From Deinandra increscens subsp. villosa (Eukaryota; Streptophyta; Magnoliopsida; Asterales; Asteraceae): a DNA stretch of 64,000 nucleotides. The notes under the pieces are model-generated. The model did not search any database, had not been told where the DNA came from, and worked only from the letters and a program-made list of their open reading frames with translations. The translations under genes were made by a program, and so were the position numbers. Where the stretch lies: assembly GCA_039602395.1 (NCBI GenBank), contig JBCNJP010000027.1, forward strand, positions 39,152,986 through 39,216,985, in the 5' to 3' direction. Below are positions 1-10,810 of this stretch, in pieces (the first letter of the stretch is position 1; each line of letters opens with the position of its first letter).

Positions 1-790
1 TTATTTAATTTTTTACCAGATCGTCATGTGTTACTTGTATTTGTAAATGAGAATTAACACTTCATCTTTGAGATGAGTAAAATTATGGGTAGTGTTTGAG
101 TCTACTTATGCAGCATGTGCCAATCAAACAGCATATACACCTAATGTTGTGATTTGTGGGTATGAGTATGATTATGATCAATGTTAGTTAATGTTTTTAT
201 TTCAAGAAAAATTATGATTTGGATTTTGTATGAAAAGATTAATTAATAGAACAATGACTAAACAGAAGTACATAGCTGATAGTTCTCGAATCACATCCTC
301 CATTGACTAAACAGAAATACATAGTCTACGGATCAACCCGATTTTGGTCAGCTTATCTGCTTCAGATTTTGAAAGCTTTAGCTTAAGATCTTTATCTATA
401 AAATCATCAAGCCTTATATCTGCATCACTGCTAGTATCAAACCCTGAAAGCATAAACATCACTTTTTTCCAGTGATTTGCCTGTTGTAATATACTCAGCA
501 GCCATATACACACGTGGTAATAGTTAAAGCTATAATGACTATGACTATGGCTGCTATAGTGCCAATCGATCCGATGAGTTGTTGAAGTGGGTTCGGTGAC
601 AGTGAGGTAGAATGTTAGCCGATTGGGGTGTGGTGGTATTTGGTTCAAGTGGGGTAAGCCTCTGTAACATGGCTAACCCTCCAAGGAATTTGACCGCTTC
701 GCCCAGATTGTTAGTCAATGTGGTAAGAATGTAAGTTTATGACCACATTATTGTGAAACATTAAACCAATGCACGAGTAAACATTCCTTC
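1..790. other. No recognisable gene
   Basis: AT-rich sequence. The one open frame of moderate length on the minus strand (about 307-648) has no recognisable domain and begins with a run of histidine- and serine-rich residues typical of chance translation. No LTR, hairpin or RNA gene was seen. Confidence 0.5.
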
Positions 791-798
791 GTATTACT

Positions 799-981
799 CT
801 ATTGCCAGTTCTCTTTGACCACTTCTCCCCAACACAAAGGGGTTCGACACTTCCTACCATACAACATCTCATATGGAGGCATACCAATGCTTGCCTGGTA
901 GCTATTATTGTATGAAAATTCCACGAGGTATAAATACTTATCCTTGCTATCCCCATAATCTAAGACATATGTCCGCAACAT
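799..981 (-). pseudogene. Ty3/gypsy integrase C-terminal fragment
   Basis: The minus-strand translation contains LVEFSYNNSYQASIG followed by PYEMLYGRKCR and PLCW. This is the well-known block just after the integrase catalytic core of plant Ty3/gypsy polyproteins, which integrate element cDNA into chromosomes. Only about 60 residues remain, the frame breaks near 800, and no reverse transcriptase or LTR is attached. It abuts a protease fragment of the opposite orientation, so the two cannot be one intact element. The family is clear; the clade is not. Confidence 0.75.
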
Positions 982-989
982 GTCCTCTA

Positions 990-1262
990 GCGTCTAAATG
1001 GTTCCCTCACTTTGATCGCTCGGTTATAATCCCTTCAGGAATAGCTGAGAACCTCCTAGTTAAGGTAGGAGAGTTCGTTTTCCCTACTGACTTTGTCATT
1101 CTCGACATGGAGGAAGATGTGGAGGTACCCCTTATCTTAGGAAGACCTTTCCTAGCAACCTCGCAAGCAGTAGTGGACATCAGCAGCGAAACGTTAAAGA
1201 TCAAACTTGACGACAAGGAAATGAACTTCGAGGCCGGTAAGAAGGCAGGTGAAAACTTATAG
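990..1262 (+). pseudogene. Ty3/gypsy aspartic-protease-like fragment
   Basis: The translation reads IPSGIAENLLVKVGEF, then FPTDFVILDMEED and VPLILGRPFLAT. This is the second half of the retropepsin-like domain of plant Ty3/gypsy polyproteins, including the ILGRPFL strand. The part with the catalytic Asp-Thr/Ser-Gly is not visible upstream. The frame ends at 1262 after about 90 recognisable residues. It is a decayed fragment, divergent in orientation from the integrase piece beside it, which points to nested or rearranged insertions. Confidence 0.7.
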
Positions 1263-1515
1263 GTGGTGCACTGTATCGAATCATGCCTAGAATTCGCTTA
1301 CCAACGCATGGAGGGAGCCCCACCTCCACCTCTCACATTCTAGAGCCAGCAATGTGGGTCTAGCCAGCGGACCTATAAATAAACTTGGCGCGTTTTTGTG
1401 AACTTCTAAGATGAAAGGTTAACTGAATTGGCTGCTCCAACATAACATCTAAAGGACGGTAACATGTCTCACCTTTTCAATTAAACTTTCAGTCTTAGAA
1501 AATTTTCATAAAAAG

Positions 1516-1732
1516 TGTTACGCATGTCGTAAACCGGGACATCTTGCTGCTCCGTGTCCTACGAATGCGAACATTCGTTCTTATGTGAACAAAACTGCTA
1601 AATATGTTGATGTGGATGGTCAATTTTTTTGATGAACCACAACCTTCAATGTTTAAATCAACAAGTAAGCCGTCTTGGACGACGCAAGTTGATAAATTTG
1701 TGGGTTCATTTCAAAATTTAACTCACCAATGA
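1516..1732 (+). pseudogene. CCHC zinc-knuckle fragment
   Basis: A CX2CX4HX4C knuckle (CYACRKPGHLAAPC) lies at 1516-1557. The frame stops at about 1630 after a T-run; a one-base shift restores an open frame (FDEPQPSMF, then SWTTQVDKFVGSF) to a TGA at 1730. Such knuckles bind nucleic acid in Gag proteins and in zinc-finger CCHC proteins. No start codon or conserved upstream Gag is visible. The second half of this fragment forms the left arm of a long inverted repeat. It may belong to a retroelement Gag or a captured host gene; the sequence does not decide. Confidence 0.5.
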
Positions 1733-2283
1733 TATGGAAACCAGGAGTTGTTTCCATGGCCAACAAAGACTTTGTTGAAGACACCAAGCGACCCAAAGAT
1801 CCGAGTGAGCCCGTTAAGCGTCACACCAACCCATTAAGCCATTAGCAAGTCCAATAAGCCCATGAGGGGCCTATGGGTAATCAAGCCCACACGAGTACGA
1901 GTATGAGTCCAACCACCACAATATTCCACACAAGTTTAACATACAAGAACACACATAACAATCATAGACTCGCATATAGTCTTTGAGTAAAGTATATCGA
2001 GTGTGAGTTTTGAATACGGTACAAGTTGCACCCTAAAACGTTTAAACAAAAGAGGGGATATGAATACTCACCTGATGAAGGAGATATGAATAGACAATGA
2101 CACCACGTAACGAAACGGTTCCGCAATTGGTTATCTGACAAAGTCTTTGTTGGCCATGGAAATAACTCCTGGTTTCCATATCATTGGTGAGTTAAATTTT
2201 TGAAATGAACCCACAAACTTATCAACTTGCGTCTTTGTCCAAGACGACTTACTTGTTGATTTAAACATTGAAGGTTGTGGTTC
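1634..2283. repeat. Long inverted repeat with 362-bp loop
   Basis: The arm at 1634-1775 is matched in reverse complement by 2138-2283, with only a few mismatches and small indels over about 142 bp. The left arm contains the coding remnant downstream of the zinc knuckle, so the right arm is an inverted copy of coding sequence. The loop (1776-2137) has no recognised feature. A transcript through both arms could fold into a long hairpin. Confidence 0.85.
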
Positions 2284-2362
2284 TTAAAAAAAAATTCTGA
2301 TAAAATAAATATAAAATACAATTTTATATAAATTCGATGAATTTAATTTTGTCCTAAACGAG

Positions 2363-3050
2363 TCACAGATTCCCAACACTTCCTTCTTGAGGAATGGATA
2401 GCGCCACTACTCTAGCCCAAAGAGCGGAATTTTGGGTTCTAAAACGAAAAATGCATTTAGACAAGAGAGCCATGTTGGAGGCTCTAACCGAGCCTATTCC
2501 ATAGTCACCATCTTCTTTATTCGCCGTCATGTTTCTCCAAGACACCCACATGATTTTTTTGTTGCTTGCGTTCTCTCCCCACATAAAATTCCTTCTCACA
2601 GCCTCGATGTCTTTGATAACTTTAACTGGCGCTTTAAAAAGAGAGAGGTAGTAATAGGGAATAGCACCAAGGGCCTCTTTTGCTAGGGTTGTTCTCCCAC
2701 AAAAGGAAAGATGGTTCGCTTTTCACTTAGATAGTCTTTTCGTCACTTTATCAACCACCGGCTATCAACTAGAAACACGATTCATATCAAGGCCAATAGG
2801 AACTCCAAGATAGGTCACCGAGAAGCCCCCCACCTTAAAGTGTAAATAAGAAGACAAAGTATGAAGTATATCATGATTCACCCCCATCCCAAAAAGCAAA
2901 CTTTTAGATAAACTAACCTCTAAACCAGACATAAAAGAGAAATATCTAAGAATTCGGTTTAGATTTGCAAAGTTAGACTTATTGGCCTCTCCCATAACGA
3001 GGGCATCATCTGCAAAAACAAATGGGATAAGCAAGGACCCCCATTCGGCA
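2363..3050 (-). pseudogene. LINE (non-LTR) reverse transcriptase fragment
   Basis: The minus-strand frame at 2765-3034 has FVFADDALVMGE, the F-A-D-D catalytic motif of plant LINE reverse transcriptases, followed by LNRILRYF and LSKS. The frame at 2363-2599 has RRNFMWGE, then IMWVSWRNM, the connection to the zinc-binding reverse-transcriptase tail found downstream in the same proteins. The intervening 165 bp translate to linking sequence (KAPVKVIKDIEAVRRNF). Stops and at least one frame change make it inactive. Endonuclease, ORF1 and poly(A) tail are absent. Confidence 0.75.
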
Positions 3051-4306
3051 ATACTACCCCCGAAAAGTACCTAACGCCACTCCTCTAGAGATCAAGACAT
3101 GAAGAGCTTCCATAACTAAGGTAAAAAGGAATGACACATCTAATAAACCTAATAAGATGCAATGCATTTATGAATGTCAAAGTTTGTGTTGATTGAAACT
3201 AGCATGAAAATGCGGGCATCACATTTTACTCCTGCCACCAGCCCTCTGGAGATTGACGATTGATGAGGATATGTCAAATTCAGAAAAGCACTTGGTGTCG
3301 GAAGTGCATGTGATGAGTTGGATGACGAAGGCTGATGGCAAATGTTGATAGATGCGGCCTGCATGGAAGTGCAGTAGATGCGGTTCCGAAGAACTAAAGA
3401 GCAAATGGTTTAATGAGCAGATGCGGAGTGAGGTCTATAAATAGGTCGTTAGAAGTTTATAAGAAGGATCTTTTGGCTTTACACACACTCAAGAGTGTTT
3501 TATTCTCTCTGTAATCACTCGCATCTGTTTACAATTTTATACCTTCGATTCGATGAATAAAGTTCTCAATTGATCTCTCTTGTTTACTCAATATATCTCT
3601 ATTCTTGTGACAACCATTCGAAACATCAAACACACCTCACCTCGGTGAGATTTTTTGTTTCATCAACGGTGATGAAGGAAGCAGCAAATCTAGGAAGTAT
3701 CGCTCGTTGGATGAAGTCTATGCACATTCTTAGCCATCAACAAGCATTCCTGGATCTACATCTGACAGTGGACCTCGTGTACTTAGGTGGATCATTGCAT
3801 TCTACAATGACACCTTGCTACAAGAGGAATCTCTTCCATACAAGAAACACCGCACCGCATCAGTCCAGACCGAAGAAAGGAACAAGAAGTTGCAACTTGT
3901 ACAAGATTATTTTTTTAGTGTGTTGGGGGGGGGGGGGGGGGGGTTGGGGAGGGGATATTAGAAATAATAATCTAGAAATAATAATCTTGTATATTACTTA
4001 GTTTTATTTTCGTTTGACATATTAGGCTCCTAAGGTTGTGTCGGTTAGTAGTTATTCGAAGGGTCACCTTGGCGGTTAATTCCAACCATCATGTAGGTTG
4101 GTTTTTGACGACCAGACAGTTTGTATATTAACCTTGTAATGGGTCGTAATAAAGCATGTATCTTCCCTCCATTTTCATTGCCAAAACTCTGCCAAGTTCA
4201 CTACACAATCCGCACCCATATTGTTATTTTGATTCACAGTCCAACAATAAAACACCATAGGACCTCTGAAAAATGAAAAGTGGTCACCATGCGAGTAGCC
4301 CCGCAA
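3051..4306. other. Unassigned repeat-like region with 19-G tract
   Basis: No convincing gene. Around 3430-3570 the sequence resembles an LTR U3-R region: a CTATAAATA box at about 3435 and a GAATAAAG polyadenylation-like signal near 3555, but no paired copy was found. An uninterrupted run of 19 G lies at 3925-3943. Confidence 0.35.
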
Positions 4307-4600
4307 GCGAGAGACACTCTTTAGTTTATATAATAAAAATTAGGTTGGATTGACTTATGAATGTATATGAAAAGTTGAACGCGAAAGACACTCTTTAGTT
4401 TATATTATAAATACTAGGTTGGATCGACTTATGAAAGTATATGAATAATTGAGTTGGGTTACTGATATTGATAGTCTTAGTTTTACAAATTACAAATATA
4501 GACAGGGTTTTACACGCCCCTAAAATATCTTTACATGAATAGTCTTAGTTTTACAAATATAGATAAGGTTTTACACACCCCTAAAATATCTTTACATGAA
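4307..4600. repeat. Two adjacent tandem duplications
   Basis: A 74-bp unit at 4307-4380 is repeated at 4381-4453 with a few substitutions. A 68-bp unit at 4471-4538, starting ATAGTCTTAGTTTTACAAAT, is repeated from 4539 to 4600 with a 6-bp deletion. Confidence 0.8.
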
Positions 4601-4613
4601 TCAATTTTTTATT

Positions 4614-4833
4614 TTGTTTTTTGAACGGTAAATTTGGATTATTGATGGGGACATTACACACTCATCCGATCATCTCCAATCCCCATCAGAAGGAAACTTA
4701 CCGCTGGTGAGAAAACCCTCTGGCCCAACTTGTAAACCTTATTTTTTTTATTTTTTGTTACAAGTAGAAATTGAAGCCAAGGCCTATTGATAATGGGTCA
4801 TACACCTTTGCCACTAAGCCAAGTTAATGAGTG
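4614..4833 (-). mobile_element. tRNA-derived SINE
   Basis: On the minus strand the element starts near 4833 with a box A-like TGGCTTAGTGGC and a degenerate box B (GGCTTCAATTTC) about 35 bp later, the split pol III promoter of tRNA-derived SINEs. A conserved-looking body follows (GGGCCAGAGGGTTTTCTCAC). Flanking 17-bp direct repeats at 4597-4613 and 4834-4850 (TGAATCAATTTTTTATT and TGAATCAGTTCTTTATT, 15 of 17 identical) fit a target-site duplication. The body recalls the plant Au SINE group, from memory only. Confidence 0.65.
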
Positions 4834-5004
4834 TGAATCAGTTCTTTATTTAACCAAAATAATTTTCACTATAAATAAATCATGTAACAAAAGTAAAGTA
4901 ATTACAATCATAACATATCACTTTTTTCTTGAATTTTAGTCCATTTATGATGATTTAAAGCATCACTCACCGCTGAAATTGCTAGAGCCAGTTAGAGGTG
5001 CAAA

Positions 5005-5200
5005 AACCGGTTTGAAACCCAAACCGGTTCGGTTCTCAAACCGGTTTTGACCAAAATCGGTTTTGGTCAAAACCGGTTTGAGGCCAAACCGGTTCGGTTC
5101 TCAAACCGGTTTTGAGCCCGAGTTCCTGTAACCGATCAAACCGGTTTCGGTTTCAAACCGAACCGGTTTGGGATCCCAAACCGGTTTGAACCGGTTTTAT
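5005..5200. repeat. Left subterminal ACCGGT array of the hAT element
   Basis: At least ten copies of a motif near AAACCGGTTTG occur in about 195 bp. The core AACCGGTT is palindromic, so orientation cannot be assigned. hAT transposases bind short subterminal repeats through the BED finger; these are the obvious candidate sites. Confidence 0.9.
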
Positions 5201-5304
5201 ATATATATATATATATATTTTTTTAAACTTTATAAAAACTAAAACAACATACTTTTTATTGAAAAAAAACATAAAACATTACAAAAGACTTGAAGTTCAA
5301 ACAT

Positions 5305-5400
5305 AAACGATTACAAAAGTACCTAGATTAAACATTAGAAAAACGATTACAAAAGTACCTAGATTAAACATTAGAAAAACGATTACAAAAACGATTACTA
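5305..5400. repeat. 36-bp tandem repeat beside the transposase stop
   Basis: Two complete units begin at 5305 and 5341 (AAACGATTACAAAAGTACCT and onward) and a partial third at 5377. They lie in the 3' untranslated side of the transposase gene. Confidence 0.85.
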
Positions 5401-5439
5401 GATTAAAACATTATTGTTGGGAACTTGGGATAGTCGATT

Positions 5440-7530
5440 TCAATCCATTGCCGCCGCCGCCCTTTTTCGTTGTTTTGCTTGTCTTGCATCGGCTTCAACT
5501 TCTTCATCGGATATTGGCCATGCCATCCCCACCGCTACCTCATCGTCGTGTACAATCACCTCCGCGTCAATTTGACCTTCAAGATTAGAAACGTTTTGTA
5601 TACGTTCCATTGCGTCCAAGTGATCCTTCAAGCAAATGCAAGTCTCGAGTGACAACGCGGTGAGCCTAGTCCTCCGAATGGATAACACCCTGCCACTAAG
5701 AGAAAAAGCCGATTCCGAAGCTACCGTGGAAGCTTGGACACTTAGTAGGTCTCGGGCCATGGCGGAAAGGACCGGGAAATTTGTTTGATTTCCTTTCCAC
5801 CAACCCAAAATATCAAAGTTATCAAAATCATCCTCATTTAGTAGTGGAAGATAATTGGTCCCGGTGTATCTCCCAAACTCACTACTTGGGGCGGAACTCT
5901 TGGCACGTTTACTACCCATGTTTCTTAACGTGTTCAAAAGATTTTTGCTAGTTTTAGATTTTGAAGTAGTTTCCGATGACGAATGCATCTCATGTATGTT
6001 GCTTATATTACCATAATTTTGGTAATAAACTTCATACATTTTTTGAAAATGTGAATTAAAAGTTTGTTTTGCAATTTCACTAAAATTAGGATTTTCATCG
6101 TTTAAGTTCAAAGCATTGGAGATATCATCAATTAATACATCCACACCGGATGCGTTGAAGTAAGGGTTTAAAGCGGTTGCACAAGTAAAGACGGCCGGAA
6201 AATCGGAAAAATATTTTTTAAACTTGTCTTTCATAGGTTCAAGCATTTTTTCAAAAATTTCACCTTCAAACTCAAACTCATTTAGTTTTCCACACATGAT
6301 AAACAATTGGTGAAGTACCAAGTTACTTGTCGGATAATAAACTCCCGACAAGTATGTAGTGGCCTCTTTAAATGTTTGAAGGAGTTCGGTTAATTTTTTG
6401 ATAATTGCCCAACCCGTAGTAGGAAAAACATGCACAAGACCTTGTGAAGCAAGGTTGTCATGAAACAACTCTAAAGAAGGTTGTTGCCTAACCGCACTCT
6501 CTAACATTTTCCAAGTTGAGTTCCACCTAGTTGGAACATCCCAATTCGGACCCAAATAGAGCTTATCCGTTTCTTGACAAAAATCGCGATAGTCGGTTGC
6601 TCGTTTCTTTCCACAATGAAAAACATCTTTTAACATTTGTCTAAAATCATCTTTAACTTTCCCAATACTCTCGTCGTTTAACCCATCTTGCACAACCAAG
6701 TTAATGATGTGTGCGACACAACGAGTATGATAAAAGACACCTTGACAAATCGGTCCATATTTTAGTTTTAGTTTTGCAACCGCACTTGTGTTGTTCGAAG
6801 CGTTGTCAAAAGAAATTGAAAATATTTTGCTTTCAAGTTTATAAAATTGAATTACACTATCCAAAATGGCAAACAAGTTATCACCGTCATGAGGATAGTC
6901 GAATTTTTCAAAAGAAATGGTTCTTTTCATCATTTGCCAAGAATCGGGGTTAACCCAATGTGCGGTTACGCAAAGGTAAGAATCGGGTAAACCATGCGGA
7001 GCCGACCAAACATCGGTAGTTAAGTTAACTCCGGTATTTAAATTTTCAAAACCAAGAACTAATTGTTTTTTTGCTTGTTTCCATCTTGTAACACAATCAT
7101 TTCTAAGAGTTGTACGACTTACGTGACGATAACGTGGTTGAAGTGTTTCTTGAATCAAGGCCGTCAAGCGCGGGTTGTCGAAGTGATCAAATGGTAAACT
7201 TTCTTGAATCACAAAGTTAGCCATTCGTTCACGAACCATCTCCGGATCAAAATTCCACAAGCCTCCATCGACCCCAAGTTGAGATTGATCACCACTTGGG
7301 TTACTCTTGTTCTTCTTGCAATAAGTATCCAAATGGTTTTTAAGATTCGAGTTCGAATCTCCTTTCATTAGCAAACCGCAATAATGACACCGAGCCTTTT
7401 GCAAACCATTCTTCAACTCGACCAAGTCGTAATGCGGCCCGAACAAATGCGGAGCCCTCTTTGTTGGAACAATCCTCACAATCGAGAACGCGTCGTCGCC
7501 GGCGTTGCTTTGAGCACTTGAAGAGGCCAT
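5440..7530 (-). CDS. hAT-family transposase (BED finger, dimerisation domain)
   Basis: This 696-residue frame is uninterrupted. An upstream in-frame ATG at 7623 would add 31 residues, but the ATG at 7530 gives the usual start of these proteins just ahead of the zinc finger. In order: a BED-type finger (Cys48, Cys51, His66, Cys71); the catalytic core with likely first Asp173 (TTDVWSA) and second Asp242 (SFDNASNN); the CxxH motif (CVAH, 271-274); RWNSTW at 335-340; and the C-terminal dimerisation block at about 560-640 with FPVLSAMARDLLS and Glu606 in ASESAFS, the expected third catalytic residue. It should excise and reinsert the surrounding element in the nucleus. Length and domain order match active plant hAT transposases. 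No introns are needed. Confidence 0.93.
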   Translation of the reverse strand: MASSSAQSNAGDDAFSIVRIVPTKRAPHLFGPHYDLVELKNGLQKARCHYCGLLMKGDSNSNLKNHLDTYCKKNKSNPSGDQSQLGVDGGLWNFDPEMVRERMANFVIQESLPFDHFDNPRLTALIQETLQPRYRHVSRTTLRNDCVTRWKQAKKQLVLGFENLNTGVNLTTDVWSAPHGLPDSYLCVTAHWVNPDSWQMMKRTISFEKFDYPHDGDNLFAILDSVIQFYKLESKIFSISFDNASNNTSAVAKLKLKYGPICQGVFYHTRCVAHIINLVVQDGLNDESIGKVKDDFRQMLKDVFHCGKKRATDYRDFCQETDKLYLGPNWDVPTRWNSTWKMLESAVRQQPSLELFHDNLASQGLVHVFPTTGWAIIKKLTELLQTFKEATTYLSGVYYPTSNLVLHQLFIMCGKLNEFEFEGEIFEKMLEPMKDKFKKYFSDFPAVFTCATALNPYFNASGVDVLIDDISNALNLNDENPNFSEIAKQTFNSHFQKMYEVYYQNYGNISNIHEMHSSSETTSKSKTSKNLLNTLRNMGSKRAKSSAPSSEFGRYTGTNYLPLLNEDDFDNFDILGWWKGNQTNFPVLSAMARDLLSVQASTVASESAFSLSGRVLSIRRTRLTALSLETCICLKDHLDAMERIQNVSNLEGQIDAEVIVHDDEVAVGMAWPISDEEVEADARQAKQRKRAAAAMD

Positions 7531-7726
7531 TTTTTGAGTGAATGAGGGATAATCTTTGTTGGAATTTAAGAGATTGGGAAGTGGGGTAATGTTTATAACA
7601 CATAAAGGGGGTATATATACCATTTTTAGGCCTCAAATCAAGCCCCAAACGGTCAAAAAACGGCTATATAGCCGTTACCAACGGCTAGAAAACGGGCAGA
7701 AAAGTTTTAAAGGACTATGTGAACAA

Positions 7727-7905
7727 ACCGGTTTCAAACCGGTTTGGGCCGAAACCGGTTTGAAAACCGGTTTGTTCACAAATCCCCCGAACCGAATGGA
7801 ACCGAACCGGTTTGACCGGTTTGGGAACCGGGTTGGTCAAAACCGGTTTTGACCGGTTTGAAAACCGGTTTGAGAACCGGTTTGAAGCCCAAACCGGTTT
7901 CAAAT
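7727..7905. repeat. Right subterminal ACCGGT array of the hAT element
   Basis: About eleven copies of the same motif lie between the transposase promoter and the right terminal repeat. They probably double as transposase-binding sites near the transposase promoter, which would allow self-regulation (inference). Confidence 0.9.
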
Positions 7906-9477
7906 TTGCACCTCTAGAGCCAGTCACGACCATATTGTGGGTCATCATACCCATGTGCCATGTTTCATTATAAATTTATTTATCCTAATCTTAACTACTT
8001 TATAATGCATTTCTTTTTAGTTGAAATGTAAACTCTTAAATTTAAAACGTACAAGAAAGAAAGCATTATGTACAAGCTTGAGAAGCTTGTTAAAACCAAC
8101 CAAATTACTTCCCAACTATCTGACAAACCTTTTCCCTTTTCTCTTTCTTTCCTCTTCAAAGCAAACCAACCCTTTTCTCTTTCTAAATCAAACCAGATCA
8201 CTGTTAAAACCAACCAAGTACAGCCCTTTTCCCTTTTCTCAATGGTACAGAGAACGAGAACAGAGAAATGGTTGCTTTATCAGTGCTTTATCAGGTACCT
8301 TTTCTCAACAAAGATAACAGAGAAATGGTTGCTTTATCAAATGAAGGTACAACAAATGAAGCATCATGTACAAGAGAAATAAGCACCATCTTGAACCATG
8401 ATTCGTATTGAACCAGTTTAGTTAGGACCCGAGTTTCGAGGTGTCAATTCAAAATTGAAAATTTGAATATAATGCGTGTTGGAGAGTATAACACGTCTTC
8501 CGGCCATTTAGGGTTTATTTTTGTCTGCCATATTCAACTCTCTCTATTTCTCTCATTTGAGCAACCATTTCCGCAACCTTCGCCTCCGCCGTCTCTCTCA
8601 ATTCTTTAAGATGCCGACGATTGAGGTAAACCAGGTTTGACGTACTTTATTTTTCTCCCCTGTTCAGTCTCTCCCCTTGTAGAGTGGCCTTCGGGTTGCT
8701 GGAATTTACGAATATCTCTCATAAAATGTTTGTTCAGTTATGTTCGACTCAAATTAGGTTACGAATGGTTTGATTTTTTGATTTTTGCAGGTGTCTAGAT
8801 GTGGTCGAGATGCATCGTTTTAACAGTAAGTAGTTCAAGTTGAAGATTTTGAGGGTTAATTGTTGACCTTGCTGAAAAGGTGTATATCCTTGTTCTTGCA
8901 TAAAATTGATTTAATTCTATATTTTTTCAGGTTATAAAAGGAATGGTAGATGGTTGTCAACAATCTGATTGTGTCCTTCTAGGTGAAGAGGTAAATGGAT
9001 ATTCATGACATGTGAATCATCATTCTTCTTAAAATTCTTTCAATTATTGAGGTTTCTATACATTGAAGCTAGATTATTTGTGCTGATCATACGTGTTCAG
9101 GTTAATAGATACTGCACAATATGCTAATCTGATTTCTTAATATCACACACCTTCCACCACCGGTTTGAAATCTCAGGTACGGTATCAATTTGAATTCGCA
9201 ATTGAGGTACAGTTCCTAATTTATTTGATGATAAATTTTGTTTTAAAAATATAATTGTGACTTTTTTGTTTGTTTGATGATAAACTGTGTTTTAGAAATC
9301 GCAAGTTCATCCCAAGTCAGCTGCTATATGACTTTTTCGAAAGTTCATCCCATATTGCAATTGAGCCAATTCAAGTTCATCTCTGCTACTGTGACTATTG
9401 ATTGGTTAGTTAAATGTGTTTTATGTTTTATGATTTTGAAATTTGATGACCATAGCCTTGAAAATCTAATCTTGAAA

Positions 9478-9540
9478 CACCATTTACATGTGCTTCAGCA
9501 CCATTTACATGTGCTTCAGCACCATTTACATGTGCTTCAG
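9478..9540 (+). repeat. Three perfect 21-bp repeats
   Basis: Three identical copies of a 21-bp unit starting CACCATTTACATG lie head to tail. In one frame each encodes HHLHVLQ, but the surrounding frame does not look like a gene. Confidence 0.9.
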
Positions 9541-10443
9541 CAGATATATGAAACATCATTTAATCAAAAGTAGAAGCTTATATTTTTTTTCACTTCCTAT
9601 CTCTCTTAAAATTTTCTTTTCTTTTCCCTCCTTTAATAAATTTTGGAGCACAGTGTAGGAGTCATATATTGGAATGAAAAGAAAAAGATATATGCAACCA
9701 CATACAATTTATTGTGTTTTAAAGCTCATGTTTTAAAGCTCCTTAAGAATCTGCGTTTGTTTTTGAGGTACATCCTTACATCGTTCTAAAGTTTGAAACC
9801 TTGGATTTGTTAACAAACAAGGCATTGATAAGCTTCATTTATCAATAAAATGGTTCATGGTGTCATGATGACTGCAAATCATGTTATTTAAAAGATGATT
9901 GATTTGCAAATCAAACTGTTGCATCTGTTAGTTTTCATCTTCTCTGAGCACGTTTTTGGACCTCAGGTTTTAGATGGAGTGTTTGAGAGCAACTCAAGAG
10001 GAATGGGATGAGAGGGTGACCTCCGGCGATGCGGCTGGCTACCTTCGATGACGGCTATATCAACGAGGGCTCGAATCTGGCTACCTTCTGTCTCTGTATT
10101 ATCTCTATCAGCCTTTTAGAGATCGATCAATCATCAAGAGTCCATCCAGGTATGTGAGTTTCTTCCTCTTTCTTAGCGTTTGTCCTAAATCCTTATACTG
10201 CCAATATGCCAATGTATTTTCCAGATCCAGTTTCACCATCAGGGGCAATTCGAAGATCTTCACAATGAAAGAATATGATTTTTGTTATCTAATTCGTTAT
10301 ATCAGGCCTTTAAATTTAGGGTTTTTAAGGGATTGGGTTAAATCAGCTTCCTCTATCCTCAAATTGAAGATCCAGATTGTGTGTGGTAACGAAGATGAAG
10401 GTGCGTTGACATCGTTTTTAGAAACCATCCTGGCCAGGGGAAA

Positions 10444-10810
10444 AGGGGTTTAACCTTCTATTAAAACATTTTTGGTGGTCAAACTGTTTAGTTTCATAGC
10501 ATCATTTGATGAAACAGTTTTATAATCCTAACCAAAGCATAATCAGAAGGGTGTATGCAGGTCTAAATCGTGTTGTTCGGTTGCGTTGCTGTATTGTCTT
10601 TCGTAAGTTTATAATCCTAACCAAAGCATAATCAGAAGGGGTTTAACCTTCTATTAAAACATTTTTGGTGGTCAAACTGTTTAGTTTCATAGCATCATTT
10701 GATGAAACAGGTTTATAATCCTAACCAAAGCATAATCAGAAGGGTGTATGCAGGTCTAAATCGTGTTGTTCGGTTGCGTTACTGTATTGTCTTTCGTAAG
10801 TTTACTTCCT
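10444..10810 (+). repeat. 193-bp tandem duplication
   Basis: The sequence from 10444 (AGGGGTTTAACCTTCTATTA) recurs from 10637 with only one or two base differences visible, so the duplication looks recent. No gene is affected. Confidence 0.85.

Larger units (their letters stand above)
4993..7916 (-). mobile_element. Complete hAT transposon
   Basis: The termini are inverted repeats: TAGAGGTGCAAA at 4993-5004, with its reverse complement (reading TTTGCACCTCTA) ending at 7916. The element is flanked by a perfect 8-bp target-site duplication, GAGCCAGT, at 4985-4992 and 7917-7924. Eight-base duplications and T/C-A-G-type ends are hallmarks of the hAT superfamily. It is 2924 bp long, with a single transposase frame on the minus strand and dense ACCGGT-containing subterminal repeats at both ends. 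Both ends and the long frame look intact, so this may be an autonomous copy. Confidence 0.95.

Noticed and set aside
307..648. 113-codon minus-strand open frame
   Set aside because: No domain, odd composition and no promoter or splice context; consistent with chance.
9274..9573. Frame containing three HHLHVLQ repeats
   Set aside because: Repeat is striking, but the frame lacks any other protein-like feature and lies in splice-site-rich non-coding DNA.
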